A stretch of DNA of 64,000 bases from Rhizobium skierniewicense (GTDB lineage Bacteria; Pseudomonadota; Alphaproteobacteria; Rhizobiales; Rhizobiaceae), in assembly GCF_014196515.1 (NCBI RefSeq), contig NZ_JACIDV010000002.1, positions 372,001 to 436,000 on the forward strand, in the 5' to 3' direction. The notes beneath the pieces were generated by a model. That model was not told where the DNA came from. It worked only from the letters and a program-made list of their open reading frames with translations, and searched no databases. Below are positions 36,543-46,982 of this stretch, piece by piece; position 1 is the stretch's first letter; the number at the start of each line of letters is the position of its first letter. Made by a program: the position numbers and the translations under genes.

Positions 36543-36985
36543 CGGTTCGTCTCAGGGCGCATCACCTGCTCTGCATGCTGACCTATGTCGGTAAAGGCTA
36601 TACGCCTGGCTTCACGGTCAATTATGACCGTGTTGCCAAACGACTGAGTGGCGGCGAAGAGATCGAAATCGTGTCCGGCCCGGATGACATCTGTGCGCCG
36701 CTGCTCAACGACGAAACCGCGCACTGCTTCAGAGCCAGCGTCAACACGCGCGATGCGAACGCTCTGTCCGTCGTAACGGAGTGGTTGGGCGAAACATTTG
36801 AAATCGGGAGCCGCATCAAGCCTGATAAGGCTTTCATTGAAAAGCTTCGATCCGGTTTCCAGCAAGGGTCCTTGCGCACCGCCTGCTCGGGCTGCGAATG
36901 GATGGGTCTTTGCGACCGCGTTTCCGCGTCGAATTTCTGCGGCGTGAAGGTCGCGCCGCAGACGACCGCTGGGGTCAGTCGGTGA
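36539..36985 (+). CDS. DUF1284 cysteine-rich protein coupled to bioY
   Basis: The 148-residue protein opens with TVRLRAHHLLCMLTYVGKGY, typical of DUF1284. It has seven cysteines, including a C-terminal set CSGCEWMGLC...FC (C116, C119, C125, C134) that could bind an iron-sulfur cluster or zinc. The TTG start at 36539 overlaps the bioY stop, so it is translated from the bioY message and falls under BioR. A role linked to biotin is inferred from this alone; biotin synthase needs iron-sulfur clusters. Its end overlaps the convergent gene by 11 bases. Confidence 0.82.
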   Translation: MTVRLRAHHLLCMLTYVGKGYTPGFTVNYDRVAKRLSGGEEIEIVSGPDDICAPLLNDETAHCFRASVNTRDANALSVVTEWLGETFEIGSRIKPDKAFIEKLRSGFQQGSLRTACSGCEWMGLCDRVSASNFCGVKVAPQTTAGVSR

Positions 36986-38057
36986 TGTTGATTTCCGTGC
37001 GCTCTGCGGCTTTGACCGTCGCGTTTACTTCTTTAGGCTCACGCCTGGTTTTGTCGTCATAGGTTACCCTCACGGAATAGTTTCCGGGATGCAGGGTTTC
37101 CTGATGCGTGGTGCCATAACGGCCTGAGATTTCCTTCTGCGTGCCTTGCAGATCTTTCGTTGTTTCCACGATGTCGATTCGCTGGGCATCCTTGGCTTTT
37201 ACCGCCAGAACGCCAGCATCGAGGTTGACGGTCACAGTGGTCCGCTGGCCCGCAGTCACGCTGAACGGTGTTTCCACCACAACCTTGCCCAGACGCGCGC
37301 GCATGACGAAGGAGCCAGCAGGCATCTGCATCAATTTGCCGGGACCATAGGTGCCAGTCATGGTTTCGCGGGTACCATCGATGGTTTCGTCCGTGGACAC
37401 GGTCTCAAAGCGAATATTGTCTGTTTCAACGGCGCGCCCGCCATCCTTGTAGACAGCGTTGGCAATCACGACGCCGCTGGGAATGATGAGGTCGTGGCTG
37501 ATCGTCTCGCCCGCTTTCACGACCACCGTGTCTTCGGCTCTGGCGGGGCCGATGCGACCTTCAAGCTTAAGCTCGCCGGCCGGAGCGTATGTTTCCTTGG
37601 CGCCATAGATGCTGTCGCTGAACGTTCCCTGCTTGATGTCGACGCGGGCTTGCGGCTCGGCTTCCTTGCTGTCTTTGCTGCGCTTGGGGACAACGGTCAA
37701 TTGCGCGGCGTCGAACACGACATTCACCTGCGCAACCGACCCATCCTTGATCTCGACGGGAATGTTGCGGGTGATGTTGCCAAGGCTTGCCACCGCCACA
37801 TATTTGCCCACCGGGATTTTTTCCTCGAATGTCGCGTCATAGGCGCCGCCGACATTTTCTTCGCTCGCGTTGCCGGTGCTGTCGGCCTTGTAGAAATCCC
37901 ACCGCACCTTGTCGCTATCGCCAAGGGATGGCCCGCCCGTGACGAGCATCGCATCCGTCTTGACGTTGATCTGTGGTTTTGGAGCCGGTGTCGTCGCGCT
38001 CTGCGCAAAGGCCGTGCTGGCAAAAAGTGTGGAAACGATCATGATGGAAACGCGCAT
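36975..38057 (-). CDS. Secreted protein with four beta-rich repeats
   Basis: After a signal peptide (residues 1-19, STAFAQ), the 360-residue protein consists of four units of about 77-87 residues. Each has a P-x-G-x-[YF] turn (82-86, 159-162, 246-250, 323-326), a following LG or equivalent, and ends in V-x-[AD]-[GA] plus a beta strand (103-106, 180-183, 267-270, 348-351). The pattern suggests four tandem immunoglobulin- or carboxypeptidase-regulatory-like domains. I do not recognise the family. ATG 38057 begins the signal peptide. Confidence 0.8.
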   Translation of the reverse strand: MRVSIMIVSTLFASTAFAQSATTPAPKPQINVKTDAMLVTGGPSLGDSDKVRWDFYKADSTGNASEENVGGAYDATFEEKIPVGKYVAVASLGNITRNIPVEIKDGSVAQVNVVFDAAQLTVVPKRSKDSKEAEPQARVDIKQGTFSDSIYGAKETYAPAGELKLEGRIGPARAEDTVVVKAGETISHDLIIPSGVVIANAVYKDGGRAVETDNIRFETVSTDETIDGTRETMTGTYGPGKLMQMPAGSFVMRARLGKVVVETPFSVTAGQRTTVTVNLDAGVLAVKAKDAQRIDIVETTKDLQGTQKEISGRYGTTHQETLHPGNYSVRVTYDDKTRREPKEVNATVKAAERTEINITD

Positions 38058-39569
<1,512 letters not shown>

Positions 39570-39976
39570 AGCGATCCACCGCTTTGCCCTTGTCAATCGC
39601 TGGCGATTTTTATCGCCAAGGATACTTCATCCGGTTTTAGTACCTTCAGTCCCGGGTGAAGAGCAACAGCCGTCCGGCGTTCCCTGAGCGCCGGACGGCT
39701 GTGTATTTGCTATTAATCATAACAGAATTTTCTTAAATATATCAATTGCATGGCAAGCCTGGAGCAAGTATGGCTCTCTAGCTAGTGTGTCCAAGGGAGC
39801 CACAAGCAAGCCGCCAGTGGATCTGCCTGGATGTCAGAGATGATGTCGCAAAGGCAAGGTCCAGAAAAACAAGGGCAGCAACTTTCCCGATTATGAGATT
39901 TACAAATCTGGCCGTTCGCGGTCGGACTGGTGCAGGTAGAAGACCGCCATTTTCGCCTGCACCAGACATTCTCGTT
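39570..39976. other. 407-base gap after ccrM with hairpins
   Basis: No supported gene. Besides the hairpin at 39666-39702 there is a small TGGCGA / TCGCCA hairpin near 39602-39619. A 10-bp inverted repeat (CTGGTGCAGG / CCTGCACCAG, 39927-39965) lies next to the HAD gene end. Short open frames on both strands (up to 71 codons on minus) show no signal or motif. Confidence 0.5.
39666..39702 (+). terminator. Strong hairpin downstream of ccrM
   Basis: A perfect 14-bp stem (ACAGCCGTCCGGCG / CGCCGGACGGCTGT) with a 9-base loop, 97 bases after the ccrM stop. The following sequence is only moderately T-rich (GTATTTGCTATT), so termination is likely but not certain. Confidence 0.6.
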
Positions 39977-40588
39977 TCAGAAACTGACGCCATACGTGGC
40001 CAAATTCGCTTTCAACTGATCAGCACCGGTAAAATGCACCGCCTGCCATCCGGCGGCTTTCGCGCCTTCCACATTGGGAGGCGAATCGTCGATGAAAAGG
40101 CTGCTGGCAGGGTCGAGGCCAAAAGTCCTTGCGTGCAATTCATAGATCGCCACATCTGGCTTGATCAGGCCGACATCGCCTGACACCGTCACGCCGCGTG
40201 ACCACGTCAAGAAAGGATACATTTTCTGCGCTTCGCGGAAGGTATCCGAGGCGAAGTTGGTGAGCATCGTCACGTCGTATCCGCTGTCGATCAGGGCTTT
40301 CAGAATGGCCACTGATTCCTCGTATGCGTGCGATACCATTTCATGCCAGTGCAGACGAAAGGCGCGGATCGTCTCTTCGTGATCGGGATAGTCTCGCAAA
40401 AGCAGAGCTTCGGCGTCGTCCCATGTGCGGCCGCGGTCCTGCTCCAGGTTCCAATCATTGGTGCACACGTTTCCGAAGAACCACACCCGTTCCTGCTCAT
40501 CTGGAATAAGGCGGCTGTAGGGAATATTCGGATCGTAGTGGATCAGAACTTTGCCGATATCGAAAACGATATGGTTGATATTGGTCAT
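39977..40588 (-). CDS. HAD-superfamily hydrolase (YihX-like)
   Basis: The 203 residues carry motif I as IVFDIGKVLIHYDP (D-x-G/V type), TNFAS for motif II, IKPDVAIYELH for motif III and FIDDSPPNVEGA for motif IV. This pattern matches YihX-like alpha-D-glucose-1-phosphate phosphatases and epoxide-hydrolase N-terminal-like HADs. ATG 40588 shares one base with the mutY stop (TGATG), so translation is probably coupled to mutY. Confidence 0.87.
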   Translation of the reverse strand: MTNINHIVFDIGKVLIHYDPNIPYSRLIPDEQERVWFFGNVCTNDWNLEQDRGRTWDDAEALLLRDYPDHEETIRAFRLHWHEMVSHAYEESVAILKALIDSGYDVTMLTNFASDTFREAQKMYPFLTWSRGVTVSGDVGLIKPDVAIYELHARTFGLDPASSLFIDDSPPNVEGAKAAGWQAVHFTGADQLKANLATYGVSF

Positions 40589-41688
40589 CAAGTCTTCCTG
40601 CTTTTATTGAAGGCCAACGGAACAGCCTGCTCGATCGCTTTTTTCATCACGGTCGGCAGCGCTTGCGCATCGAGATTTGTGATCGGCTCCCACCATTCGT
40701 CATTGGCCCCGAAAGGTATGCTGCCGGAAACTCTGGCACGGAAAATGGAAAGTCTAAGCTCGAAGTGGGTAAACACGTGCACAATTGTGCCGGCTGCCTC
40801 CCAGTCCGCATCAAAGGGCGCGTGCTCGGTGTCTGTGCCACCATCGATACGTGCCGTCCACGCTGTCGTGGGCACCTCGGTCATGCCGCCGAGAAGCCCT
40901 GTTTCGGTGCGGCGACGCAGCAAAATCTCGCCCGTGTTATTCACGGCAACGAAGGCCGCTCCCACGCGTACCGGTTTATCCTTCTTGGCAGCCTTTACCG
41001 GAAAACGTTCCGGTTCATCGTGGTCCAGCGCCTGGCAATGGCTGTTGTAAGGACAGAGCGCGCAGGCCGGACGCTTCGGCGTACAGATCGTTGCCCCGAG
41101 GTCCATCATCGCTTGCGCGAAATCACCCGGACGGTTAGCCGGGGTTATCTCGGCCACCTTCGCCCGCATAGCCCCCTTGGAGCCGGGCAGGGGGGCGTCG
41201 ATGCAAAACAGGCGGGAAATCACGCGCTCGACATTGCCGTCCAGCACCGCTGCCTGACGGTTGAAGGCGATTGCGGCAATCGCTGCTGCCGTGTAATCGC
41301 CGATGCCGGGCAGGGCTTTCAATCCCTCTTCGGTATCGGGAAACACGCCGCCATGCGCGTTCGCCACCGCTTCGGCGCATTTCTTCAGATTGCGCGCGCG
41401 CGCATAATATCCAAGCCCCGCCCAGGCAGCCATCACGTCCTCGCTGGGTGCGGCTGCCAAATCCTCCACCCTTGGCCACTGTGCCAGAAACTTGGCAAAG
41501 TAGGGCTTTACCGCCTGAACGGTGGTCTGTTGCAGCATCACCTCGGACAGCCAGACATGATACGGATTGGCGCGCAAACCCTTTGCCGTCATGGGTGGAG
41601 AGGTACGCCACGGGAGGTCTCGGTGGTGCCTGTCGTACCACGCCAGCAGCATCTCCGCATAAGGCGGGTTTTCAATTTTCTGAAGCAT
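40588..41688 (-). CDS. mutY: A/G-specific adenine glycosylase MutY
   Basis: MutY removes adenine mispaired with 8-oxoguanine. In its 366 residues are the catalytic E49 (WLSEVMLQQTT), the helix-hairpin-helix LPGIGDYTAAAI with catalytic D150 (VLDGNVERV), and the iron-sulfur cysteines C202, C209, C212, C218. The C-terminal Nudix-like domain that reads 8-oxoguanine starts around residue 240. It is upstream of, and overlaps, the HAD gene, and is divergent from the DciA-like gene. Confidence 0.97.
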   Translation of the reverse strand: MLQKIENPPYAEMLLAWYDRHHRDLPWRTSPPMTAKGLRANPYHVWLSEVMLQQTTVQAVKPYFAKFLAQWPRVEDLAAAPSEDVMAAWAGLGYYARARNLKKCAEAVANAHGGVFPDTEEGLKALPGIGDYTAAAIAAIAFNRQAAVLDGNVERVISRLFCIDAPLPGSKGAMRAKVAEITPANRPGDFAQAMMDLGATICTPKRPACALCPYNSHCQALDHDEPERFPVKAAKKDKPVRVGAAFVAVNNTGEILLRRRTETGLLGGMTEVPTTAWTARIDGGTDTEHAPFDADWEAAGTIVHVFTHFELRLSIFRARVSGSIPFGANDEWWEPITNLDAQALPTVMKKAIEQAVPLAFNKSRKT

Positions 41689-41760
41689 GGTTTGCTGTGG
41701 CCCTCATATTGCGCCTATACTTGGTTCATTCATCTCAGCCAATCAAGCCGCGAGTTCAAA

Positions 41761-42270
41761 ATGAAAAAGCCCCGCAAAGGCGTTATCCAGATTGCCGAAA
41801 TCGCAAACGGCATCATTGATCCGGTTTTGGCTAAACGTGCGGGAATCAGCACGTCGCTGCTCGGTTCATGGGACGAAATTGCCGGCGCCGACTTCGCCGA
41901 TTGCACCCGCCCGGAAAAGATCACATGGCCGCGCCGCGACGAGGGGCCGGATCGTGGCGGCTATCAGGCAGGTGTCCTCACGATTGCTTGTGAAGGTGCT
42001 CGCGCCCTGTTCCTCACCCATGCGCAGGGCGAATTGATTGCCCGCATCAATGGCTTCTTCGGCTTTCCGGCGGTGCGCCAGATCAGGATCGTGCAGAAGC
42101 CGGTGTCGCAAACGCTCAATCGCCGCCCCAAGCCGCAGCCTCTGCGCGGCGATGCCGCAAAAAGGCTGGAGGGCATGATGGAGGGCATCGAGAGCGAGGC
42201 TCTGCGCAAGGCGGTGGAGCGTCTGGGGACCGCTGTTTTACAAAAGCGGGTGCGGCGTGGCACGATTTGA
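41761..42270 (+). CDS. DUF721 (DciA-like) protein
   Basis: A protein of 169 residues with the DUF721 domain in the first 110 (IAEIANGIIDPVLAKRAG, LLGSWDEIAG, LTIACEGARALFLTHAQGELIARINGFFG) and a basic tail. Bacterial DciA members help load the replicative helicase DnaB when DnaC is absent, the usual state in alphaproteobacteria. Whether this Rhizobiales branch does the same is inferred. ATG 41761 opens a conserved start; longer in-frame upstream codons are antisense to mutY. Confidence 0.85.
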   Translation: MKKPRKGVIQIAEIANGIIDPVLAKRAGISTSLLGSWDEIAGADFADCTRPEKITWPRRDEGPDRGGYQAGVLTIACEGARALFLTHAQGELIARINGFFGFPAVRQIRIVQKPVSQTLNRRPKPQPLRGDAAKRLEGMMEGIESEALRKAVERLGTAVLQKRVRRGTI

Positions 42271-42406
42271 CGCAGGCTTGAGCCCACACGGTCCTTGACT
42301 GGTCACAATTCTTTGACAAGAAGAGAAGAAATGGCCGCTTGTTCTCTAAAAGCGGTCGCTATATCGCAATTGTAGACAACTCCAGTCTTTCACAAACAGG
42401 TGCTAG

Positions 42407-43087
42407 ATGCATTTTCCAGACGTCACTCTTTCTCGCCGCAGCCTTCTGGGCGGTGTCGCTCTAGCCGCAGTGGTCGCTGCCCTGCCATTCGCACTGACAC
42501 CAGGTTCCGCCTTTGCGCAGGACTTGCCCCAGTCTACGGGTGATGTGGATATGGATGCGGTCATGAAGCCCGGCCCGCTGCCGGATCGTGGCGTCGGTGA
42601 CCCGAATGCGAAGGTAAAGATCGTCGAATACATGTCGATGACCTGCCCGCACTGCGCACATTTCCACAATACGACGTTTGATGAAATCAAGAAGAAGTAC
42701 ATCGACACCGGCAAGGTTTACTTCGTCATCCGCGAATTCCCGTTCGATCCGCGTGCTGCTGCAGCCTTCATGCTGGCCCGTTGCGCGCCCGAACAGCAGT
42801 ATTACCCGTTCGTTTCCATGCTGTTCAAACAGCAGCAGAGCTGGGCAACGGCGCAGGACGCACGTGCCGCGCTGCTGCAAATGTCGAAACTGGCAGGTTT
42901 TTCACAGGAGACATTCGAGGCCTGCTTGACGAACCAGAAGCTTCTGGATGATGTGAACGCAACGATGCAACGCGGTGCGACGGAATTCGGCGTCAATTCG
43001 ACCCCGACCTTCATCATCAACGGAAAGCGCTACGCTGGAGACATGTCTGTGGAAAATATGTCGGCCCTCGTCGACAGCCTTCTCTAA
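42407..43087 (+). CDS. Tat-exported DsbA-family thiol oxidoreductase
   Basis: A 226-residue thioredoxin-fold protein. The N-terminus has a twin-arginine signal ([14 protein letters not shown]10-R11, cleavage near AFAQ). The active site is CPHC at 80-83 ([13 protein letters not shown]), and the cis-proline loop is [10 protein letters not shown]. It belongs to the DsbA/BdbD-like group that oxidises periplasmic thiols. Export in folded form by Tat is unusual for DsbA itself but common in this alphaproteobacterial group. Confidence 0.92.
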   Translation: MHFPDVTLSRRSLLGGVALAAVVAALPFALTPGSAFAQDLPQSTGDVDMDAVMKPGPLPDRGVGDPNAKVKIVEYMSMTCPHCAHFHNTTFDEIKKKYIDTGKVYFVIREFPFDPRAAAAFMLARCAPEQQYYPFVSMLFKQQQSWATAQDARAALLQMSKLAGFSQETFEACLTNQKLLDDVNATMQRGATEFGVNSTPTFIINGKRYAGDMSVENMSALVDSLL

Positions 43088-43103
43088 ACGACGTTACCGG
43101 ATC

Positions 43104-43141
43104 AAAACGGGCGACGGTTACCTCCGTGCGCCCGTTTTTTT
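43104..43141 (+). terminator. Intrinsic terminator between dsbA-like gene and smc
   Basis: A 10-bp stem (AAAACGGGCG / CGCCCGTTTT) with an inner ACGG/CCGT helix is followed by a run of seven T (43135-43141). It lies 17 bases after the dsbA-like stop. The smc ATG is only 18 bases beyond the T-run. Confidence 0.88.
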
Positions 43142-43158
43142 GTTCTCGGGGCAGCAGC

Positions 43159-46100
43159 ATGAAGTTTAACAAGCTGCGCCTGCTTGGCTTCAAATCCTTT
43201 GTGGAGCCGTCCGAGTTTATCATCGAGCCAGGCCTGACCGGCGTCGTCGGACCCAATGGCTGCGGCAAGTCCAACCTTGTCGAGGCGCTCCGCTGGGTGA
43301 TGGGCGAAAACTCCTACAAGAACATGCGCGCATCCGGCATGGATGACGTGATCTTTTCCGGTTCAGGCAATCGCCCCGCCCGCAATACCGCCGAAGTCGG
43401 CCTCTATCTCGACAATTCAGACCGCACCGCGCCTGCCGCGTTCAACGATGCCGATGAAATTCAGGTCACGCGTCGTATCGAGCGCGAAAATGGCTCGGTC
43501 TACCGTATCAACGGCAAGGAAGCTCGCGCCAAGGATGTGCAGCTTCTGTTTGCCGATGCCTCCACCGGCGCACGCTCGCCCTCCATGGTGGGGCAGGGGC
43601 GGATCGGGGAACTCATCAACGCCAAGCCCCAGGCGCGTCGTCAGTTGCTGGAAGAAGCGGCAGGCATTTCCGGTCTCCATTCGCGCCGCCATGAGGCGGA
43701 ACTGCGCCTGCGTGCTGCCGAAACCAATCTGGAACGTCTGGAAGATGTAACGGCGCAATTGGAAAGCCAGATCGAAAGCCTGAAACGACAGGCGCGTCAG
43801 GCCAACCGCTTCAAGATGCTGTCGGCGGATATCCGCGCTCGCGAAGCGACATTGCTGCATATCCGCTGGGTGGAGGCCAAGCAGTCCGAAGCAGAGGCGG
43901 AAAGCGCCCTCAATCAGGCGACGAATGTGGTCGCTGAAAGGGCGCAGGCCCAGATGGAAGCCGCCAAAGCGCAAGGCCTTGCCAGCTTCAAGCTGCCGGA
44001 ACTGCGTGAAAACGAAGCGAAGGTCGCCGCGGCTCTACAGCGCCTGCAAATCGCTCGAACGCAACTGGATGAAGAAACCAACCGCATCCTGCGCCGCCGC
44101 GACGAGCTTGCCCGACGCTTGGCGCAATTGGGGGAGGATATCGGGCGCGAAGAGCGAATGGTCTCCGACAATTCCGAAATCCTGGCGCGGCTGGATACGG
44201 AAGAGGCTGAAATCCTCGACATTCTCTCTGATTCGGGTCGTCACGCCGAGGAAACGCGTGAGGCTTTCGAGCAAGCCACGTCGAAACTCACCGAGAGTGA
44301 ACGCGTTTTTGCAGCATTGACGGCGGAACGTGCGGAAGCCGCCGCCGCCCGTACGCAGTTGGAGCGCACCATTCGCGATCTCTCCGACCGCAAGGCGCGC
44401 GCGGAGCGTCAGGCATCGGAAGCCGCGGCCGAAATCGATAATATCGATGAAAAGCTCTCCGGTCTGCCTGACCCGTCCGAAAAACGGGAAACCGTGGAAG
44501 CTGCCGAGATCGCTGTCGAAGACGCGTTGATCGTGGTGGAGGAGGCGGAATCGGCGGTTGCCGAGGCGCGCTCTGTGGAAGCCATGGCGCGTGGCCCGGT
44601 CGATGTGGCACGCACCCGTCTCAACGGGCTGGAAACCGAAGCGCGCACCATTTCAAAAATGCTGGATGCCGGTGCGGTATCGGGCTCGTTTACGCCGGTG
44701 GCGGAACAGTTGACGGTGGATCGCGGTTTCGAGGCTGCTCTTGGCGCGGCCCTGGGTGATGACCTCGAAAGTCCGCTCGACGCGGCCGCTCCCGCATACT
44801 GGGTCATCAATGGCAACGACGGTGCCGACCCGGCCCTGCCAGAAGGCATTGCATCGCTGCTTTCGCATGTCGCAGGTCCGGATGCACTGAGACGCGCCCT
44901 TCGCCAGACGGGTCTTGTTTCGAGCGTCGACGAAGCCAAGCGTGTGATGCCAGCACTGAAACCCGGCCAGCGCCTCGTAACAAAAGATGGCGCGCTTTTC
45001 CGCTGGGATGGCCATATCACCAGCGCCGACGCTCCTGGCAATGCAGCACTCAGGCTTGCCCAGAAAAACCGTCTGAGCGAGTTGGAGGGTGAAGTCGACG
45101 AGGCGCGCTACGCTCTGGAGGAAGCCGAAGATCAGCTTGCCGCCAGCGCAGACGGCATTCGTATGGTGGAAAGTCAGCTCGCGGACGCACGGGAACGAAG
45201 CCGTCTTGCCTCACGCCAGCTGGTTGAAGCACGGGACGCCCTTTCGATGGCTGAGCGCGCCTCCGGCGATCTCCTGCGCCGCCGCGATGTCGTGTCTGAA
45301 GCCATCAACCAGATCAGTGGCCAGATAGAGGACATCTCCGCTCAGGAAGAAGACGCCCGCATCGAACTGGAGGACGCGGCCGACCTCTCCGATCTTGATC
45401 TGCGCCTGCGCGAGAGCCAACTGGACGTCGCGACCGACCGTAGCCTTTTGGCTGAAGCGCGCGCCCGGCATGAAGGCCTGAACCGGGAAGCGGAGGCTCG
45501 CCAGCGCCGCATCAATGCCATTGCACAGGAGCGCGCCACCTGGCAGGCGCGCGCGGCAAGCGCCAGCGGCCATATCGCCACGCTGCGCGAACGCGAGGAC
45601 GAAGCCCGCGATGAGCTTGCCGCACTCGACATCGCGCCGGAAGAATTCGATGAGAAGCGCCGTGATCTCCTCACGCAATTGCAAAAGACCGAGGCAGCGC
45701 GACGCGACGCGGCAGACCAACTGGTCGAGGCGGAAAACCTGCAACGAGAGGCAGACCGCGCGGCCACCATTGCCCTGTCAGCATTGGCGGAGGCGCGTGA
45801 AAAGCGCGGACGCGCCGAGGAGCGGCTCGTTTCCGCCCGAGAAAAACGTCAGGAAAGCGAACACCGCATCCGTGAAGCGCTGAATGTTGAGCCTCATATG
45901 GCATTCCGACTGACGGGACTTGGAGCTGATACGCCAATGCCCGACATACGCGATGTCGAGCGCGATCTGGACCGGTTGAAGATCGAGCGGGAGCGCTTGG
46001 GCGCAGTCAACCTGCGTGCTGATGAAGAGCAGGCCGAACTATCGGAAAAGCTGGCAGCACTGATCAAGGAACGCGACGACATCATCGATGCGGTGCGAAA

Positions 46101-46623
46101 GCTTCGCGCAGGCATTCACAATCTCAACCGCGAAGGCCGCGAGCGTCTGGTTGCGGCCTTCGACATCGTCAACACGCAGTTCCAGCGGCTGTTCACACAC
46201 CTTTTCGGTGGCGGCACGGCGGAGCTGCAATTGATCGAGTCAGATGATCCACTGGAAGCCGGCCTGGAAATTCTTGCTCGCCCGCCCGGCAAGAAGCCGC
46301 AAACCATGACGCTTCTCTCAGGTGGCGAGCAGGCTTTGACGGCAATGGCGCTGATCTTTGCCGTCTTCCTCACCAACCCGGCGCCGATCTGCGTGCTGGA
46401 CGAGGTGGACGCCCCGCTGGATGACCACAATGTCGAGCGTTACTGCAATCTGATGGACGAGATGGTGGCATCCACCGAAACCCGCTTCGTCATCATCACC
46501 CACAACCCCATCACCATGGCCCGCATGAACCGCCTGTTCGGCGTCACCATGGCCGAACAGGGTGTGTCGCAACTCGTTTCCGTCGATCTGCAGATGGCGG
46601 AACGGTTGATCGAGACTGCTTGA
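43159..46623 (+). CDS. smc: Chromosome segregation protein SMC
   Basis: The full-length 1154-residue condensin ATPase. Walker A GPNGCGKS is at 31-38, long coiled coils are at about 165-500 and 640-1000, and a hinge is around 510-620. The C-terminal head has the signature [14 protein letters not shown] and Walker [13 protein letters not shown]. It organises and segregates the chromosome with ScpA and ScpB. ATG 43159 ([14 protein letters not shown]) is chosen; an earlier start would lie inside the terminator. No promoter fits between that terminator and the ATG. Confidence 0.97.
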   Translation: MKFNKLRLLGFKSFVEPSEFIIEPGLTGVVGPNGCGKSNLVEALRWVMGENSYKNMRASGMDDVIFSGSGNRPARNTAEVGLYLDNSDRTAPAAFNDADEIQVTRRIERENGSVYRINGKEARAKDVQLLFADASTGARSPSMVGQGRIGELINAKPQARRQLLEEAAGISGLHSRRHEAELRLRAAETNLERLEDVTAQLESQIESLKRQARQANRFKMLSADIRAREATLLHIRWVEAKQSEAEAESALNQATNVVAERAQAQMEAAKAQGLASFKLPELRENEAKVAAALQRLQIARTQLDEETNRILRRRDELARRLAQLGEDIGREERMVSDNSEILARLDTEEAEILDILSDSGRHAEETREAFEQATSKLTESERVFAALTAERAEAAAARTQLERTIRDLSDRKARAERQASEAAAEIDNIDEKLSGLPDPSEKRETVEAAEIAVEDALIVVEEAESAVAEARSVEAMARGPVDVARTRLNGLETEARTISKMLDAGAVSGSFTPVAEQLTVDRGFEAALGAALGDDLESPLDAAAPAYWVINGNDGADPALPEGIASLLSHVAGPDALRRALRQTGLVSSVDEAKRVMPALKPGQRLVTKDGALFRWDGHITSADAPGNAALRLAQKNRLSELEGEVDEARYALEEAEDQLAASADGIRMVESQLADARERSRLASRQLVEARDALSMAERASGDLLRRRDVVSEAINQISGQIEDISAQEEDARIELEDAADLSDLDLRLRESQLDVATDRSLLAEARARHEGLNREAEARQRRINAIAQERATWQARAASASGHIATLREREDEARDELAALDIAPEEFDEKRRDLLTQLQKTEAARRDAADQLVEAENLQREADRAATIALSALAEAREKRGRAEERLVSAREKRQESEHRIREALNVEPHMAFRLTGLGADTPMPDIRDVERDLDRLKIERERLGAVNLRADEEQAELSEKLAALIKERDDIIDAVRKLRAGIHNLNREGRERLVAAFDIVNTQFQRLFTHLFGGGTAELQLIESDDPLEAGLEILARPPGKKPQTMTLLSGGEQALTAMALIFAVFLTNPAPICVLDEVDAPLDDHNVERYCNLMDEMVASTETRFVIITHNPITMARMNRLFGVTMAEQGVSQLVSVDLQMAERLIETA

Positions 46624-46982
46624 TCTGTCGTTAATCGACTTTTCACGGTGCCACAACAATAAAGACGAATTCCTCTGGTGCTTTTTGAGGGGAAAGCCTT
46701 CCTATTCCTCTAGCAAGGCGAAGCGTTGCCTTATAGTTTCTCCCCTCGGTTGGTTTTCGCAAGCCGACGATGAAATATTATGCACCTTCTGATGTATATC
46801 TTCTCATAAATCGGTCATCAACAAAGACGTTACGCGAATTTTGCTTAATTTATAAGCATATATGTGTTTTTTCATGGCCTGTTAATGCTTTTAGATCACC
46901 TTCCGATGGCGAATTTTCCTATCGCCGGACAGTATTCGGGCCATCCGATCTACGCGGAGATGTTTCGTTCAAGAGGATTTCC
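46624..46982. promoter_or_regulatory. Gap between smc and the chemoreceptor gene
   Basis: 359 bases without a supported gene. It is AT-rich compared with its surroundings, especially 46780-46900, and contains a 17-base inverted repeat (TGCTTA-N5-TAAGCA, 46842-46858) that could be an operator of the chemoreceptor gene. No clear terminator follows smc apart from a weak AAGGC/GCCTT hairpin near 46715. Confidence 0.45.

Noticed and set aside
39778..39993. 71-codon minus-strand frame in the gap after ccrM
   Set aside because: No signal, motif or ribosome site; it overlaps the end of the HAD gene.
40663..41760. Upstream extension of the DciA-like gene to 535 residues
   Set aside because: The extension is antisense to mutY; family similarity begins exactly at ATG 41761.
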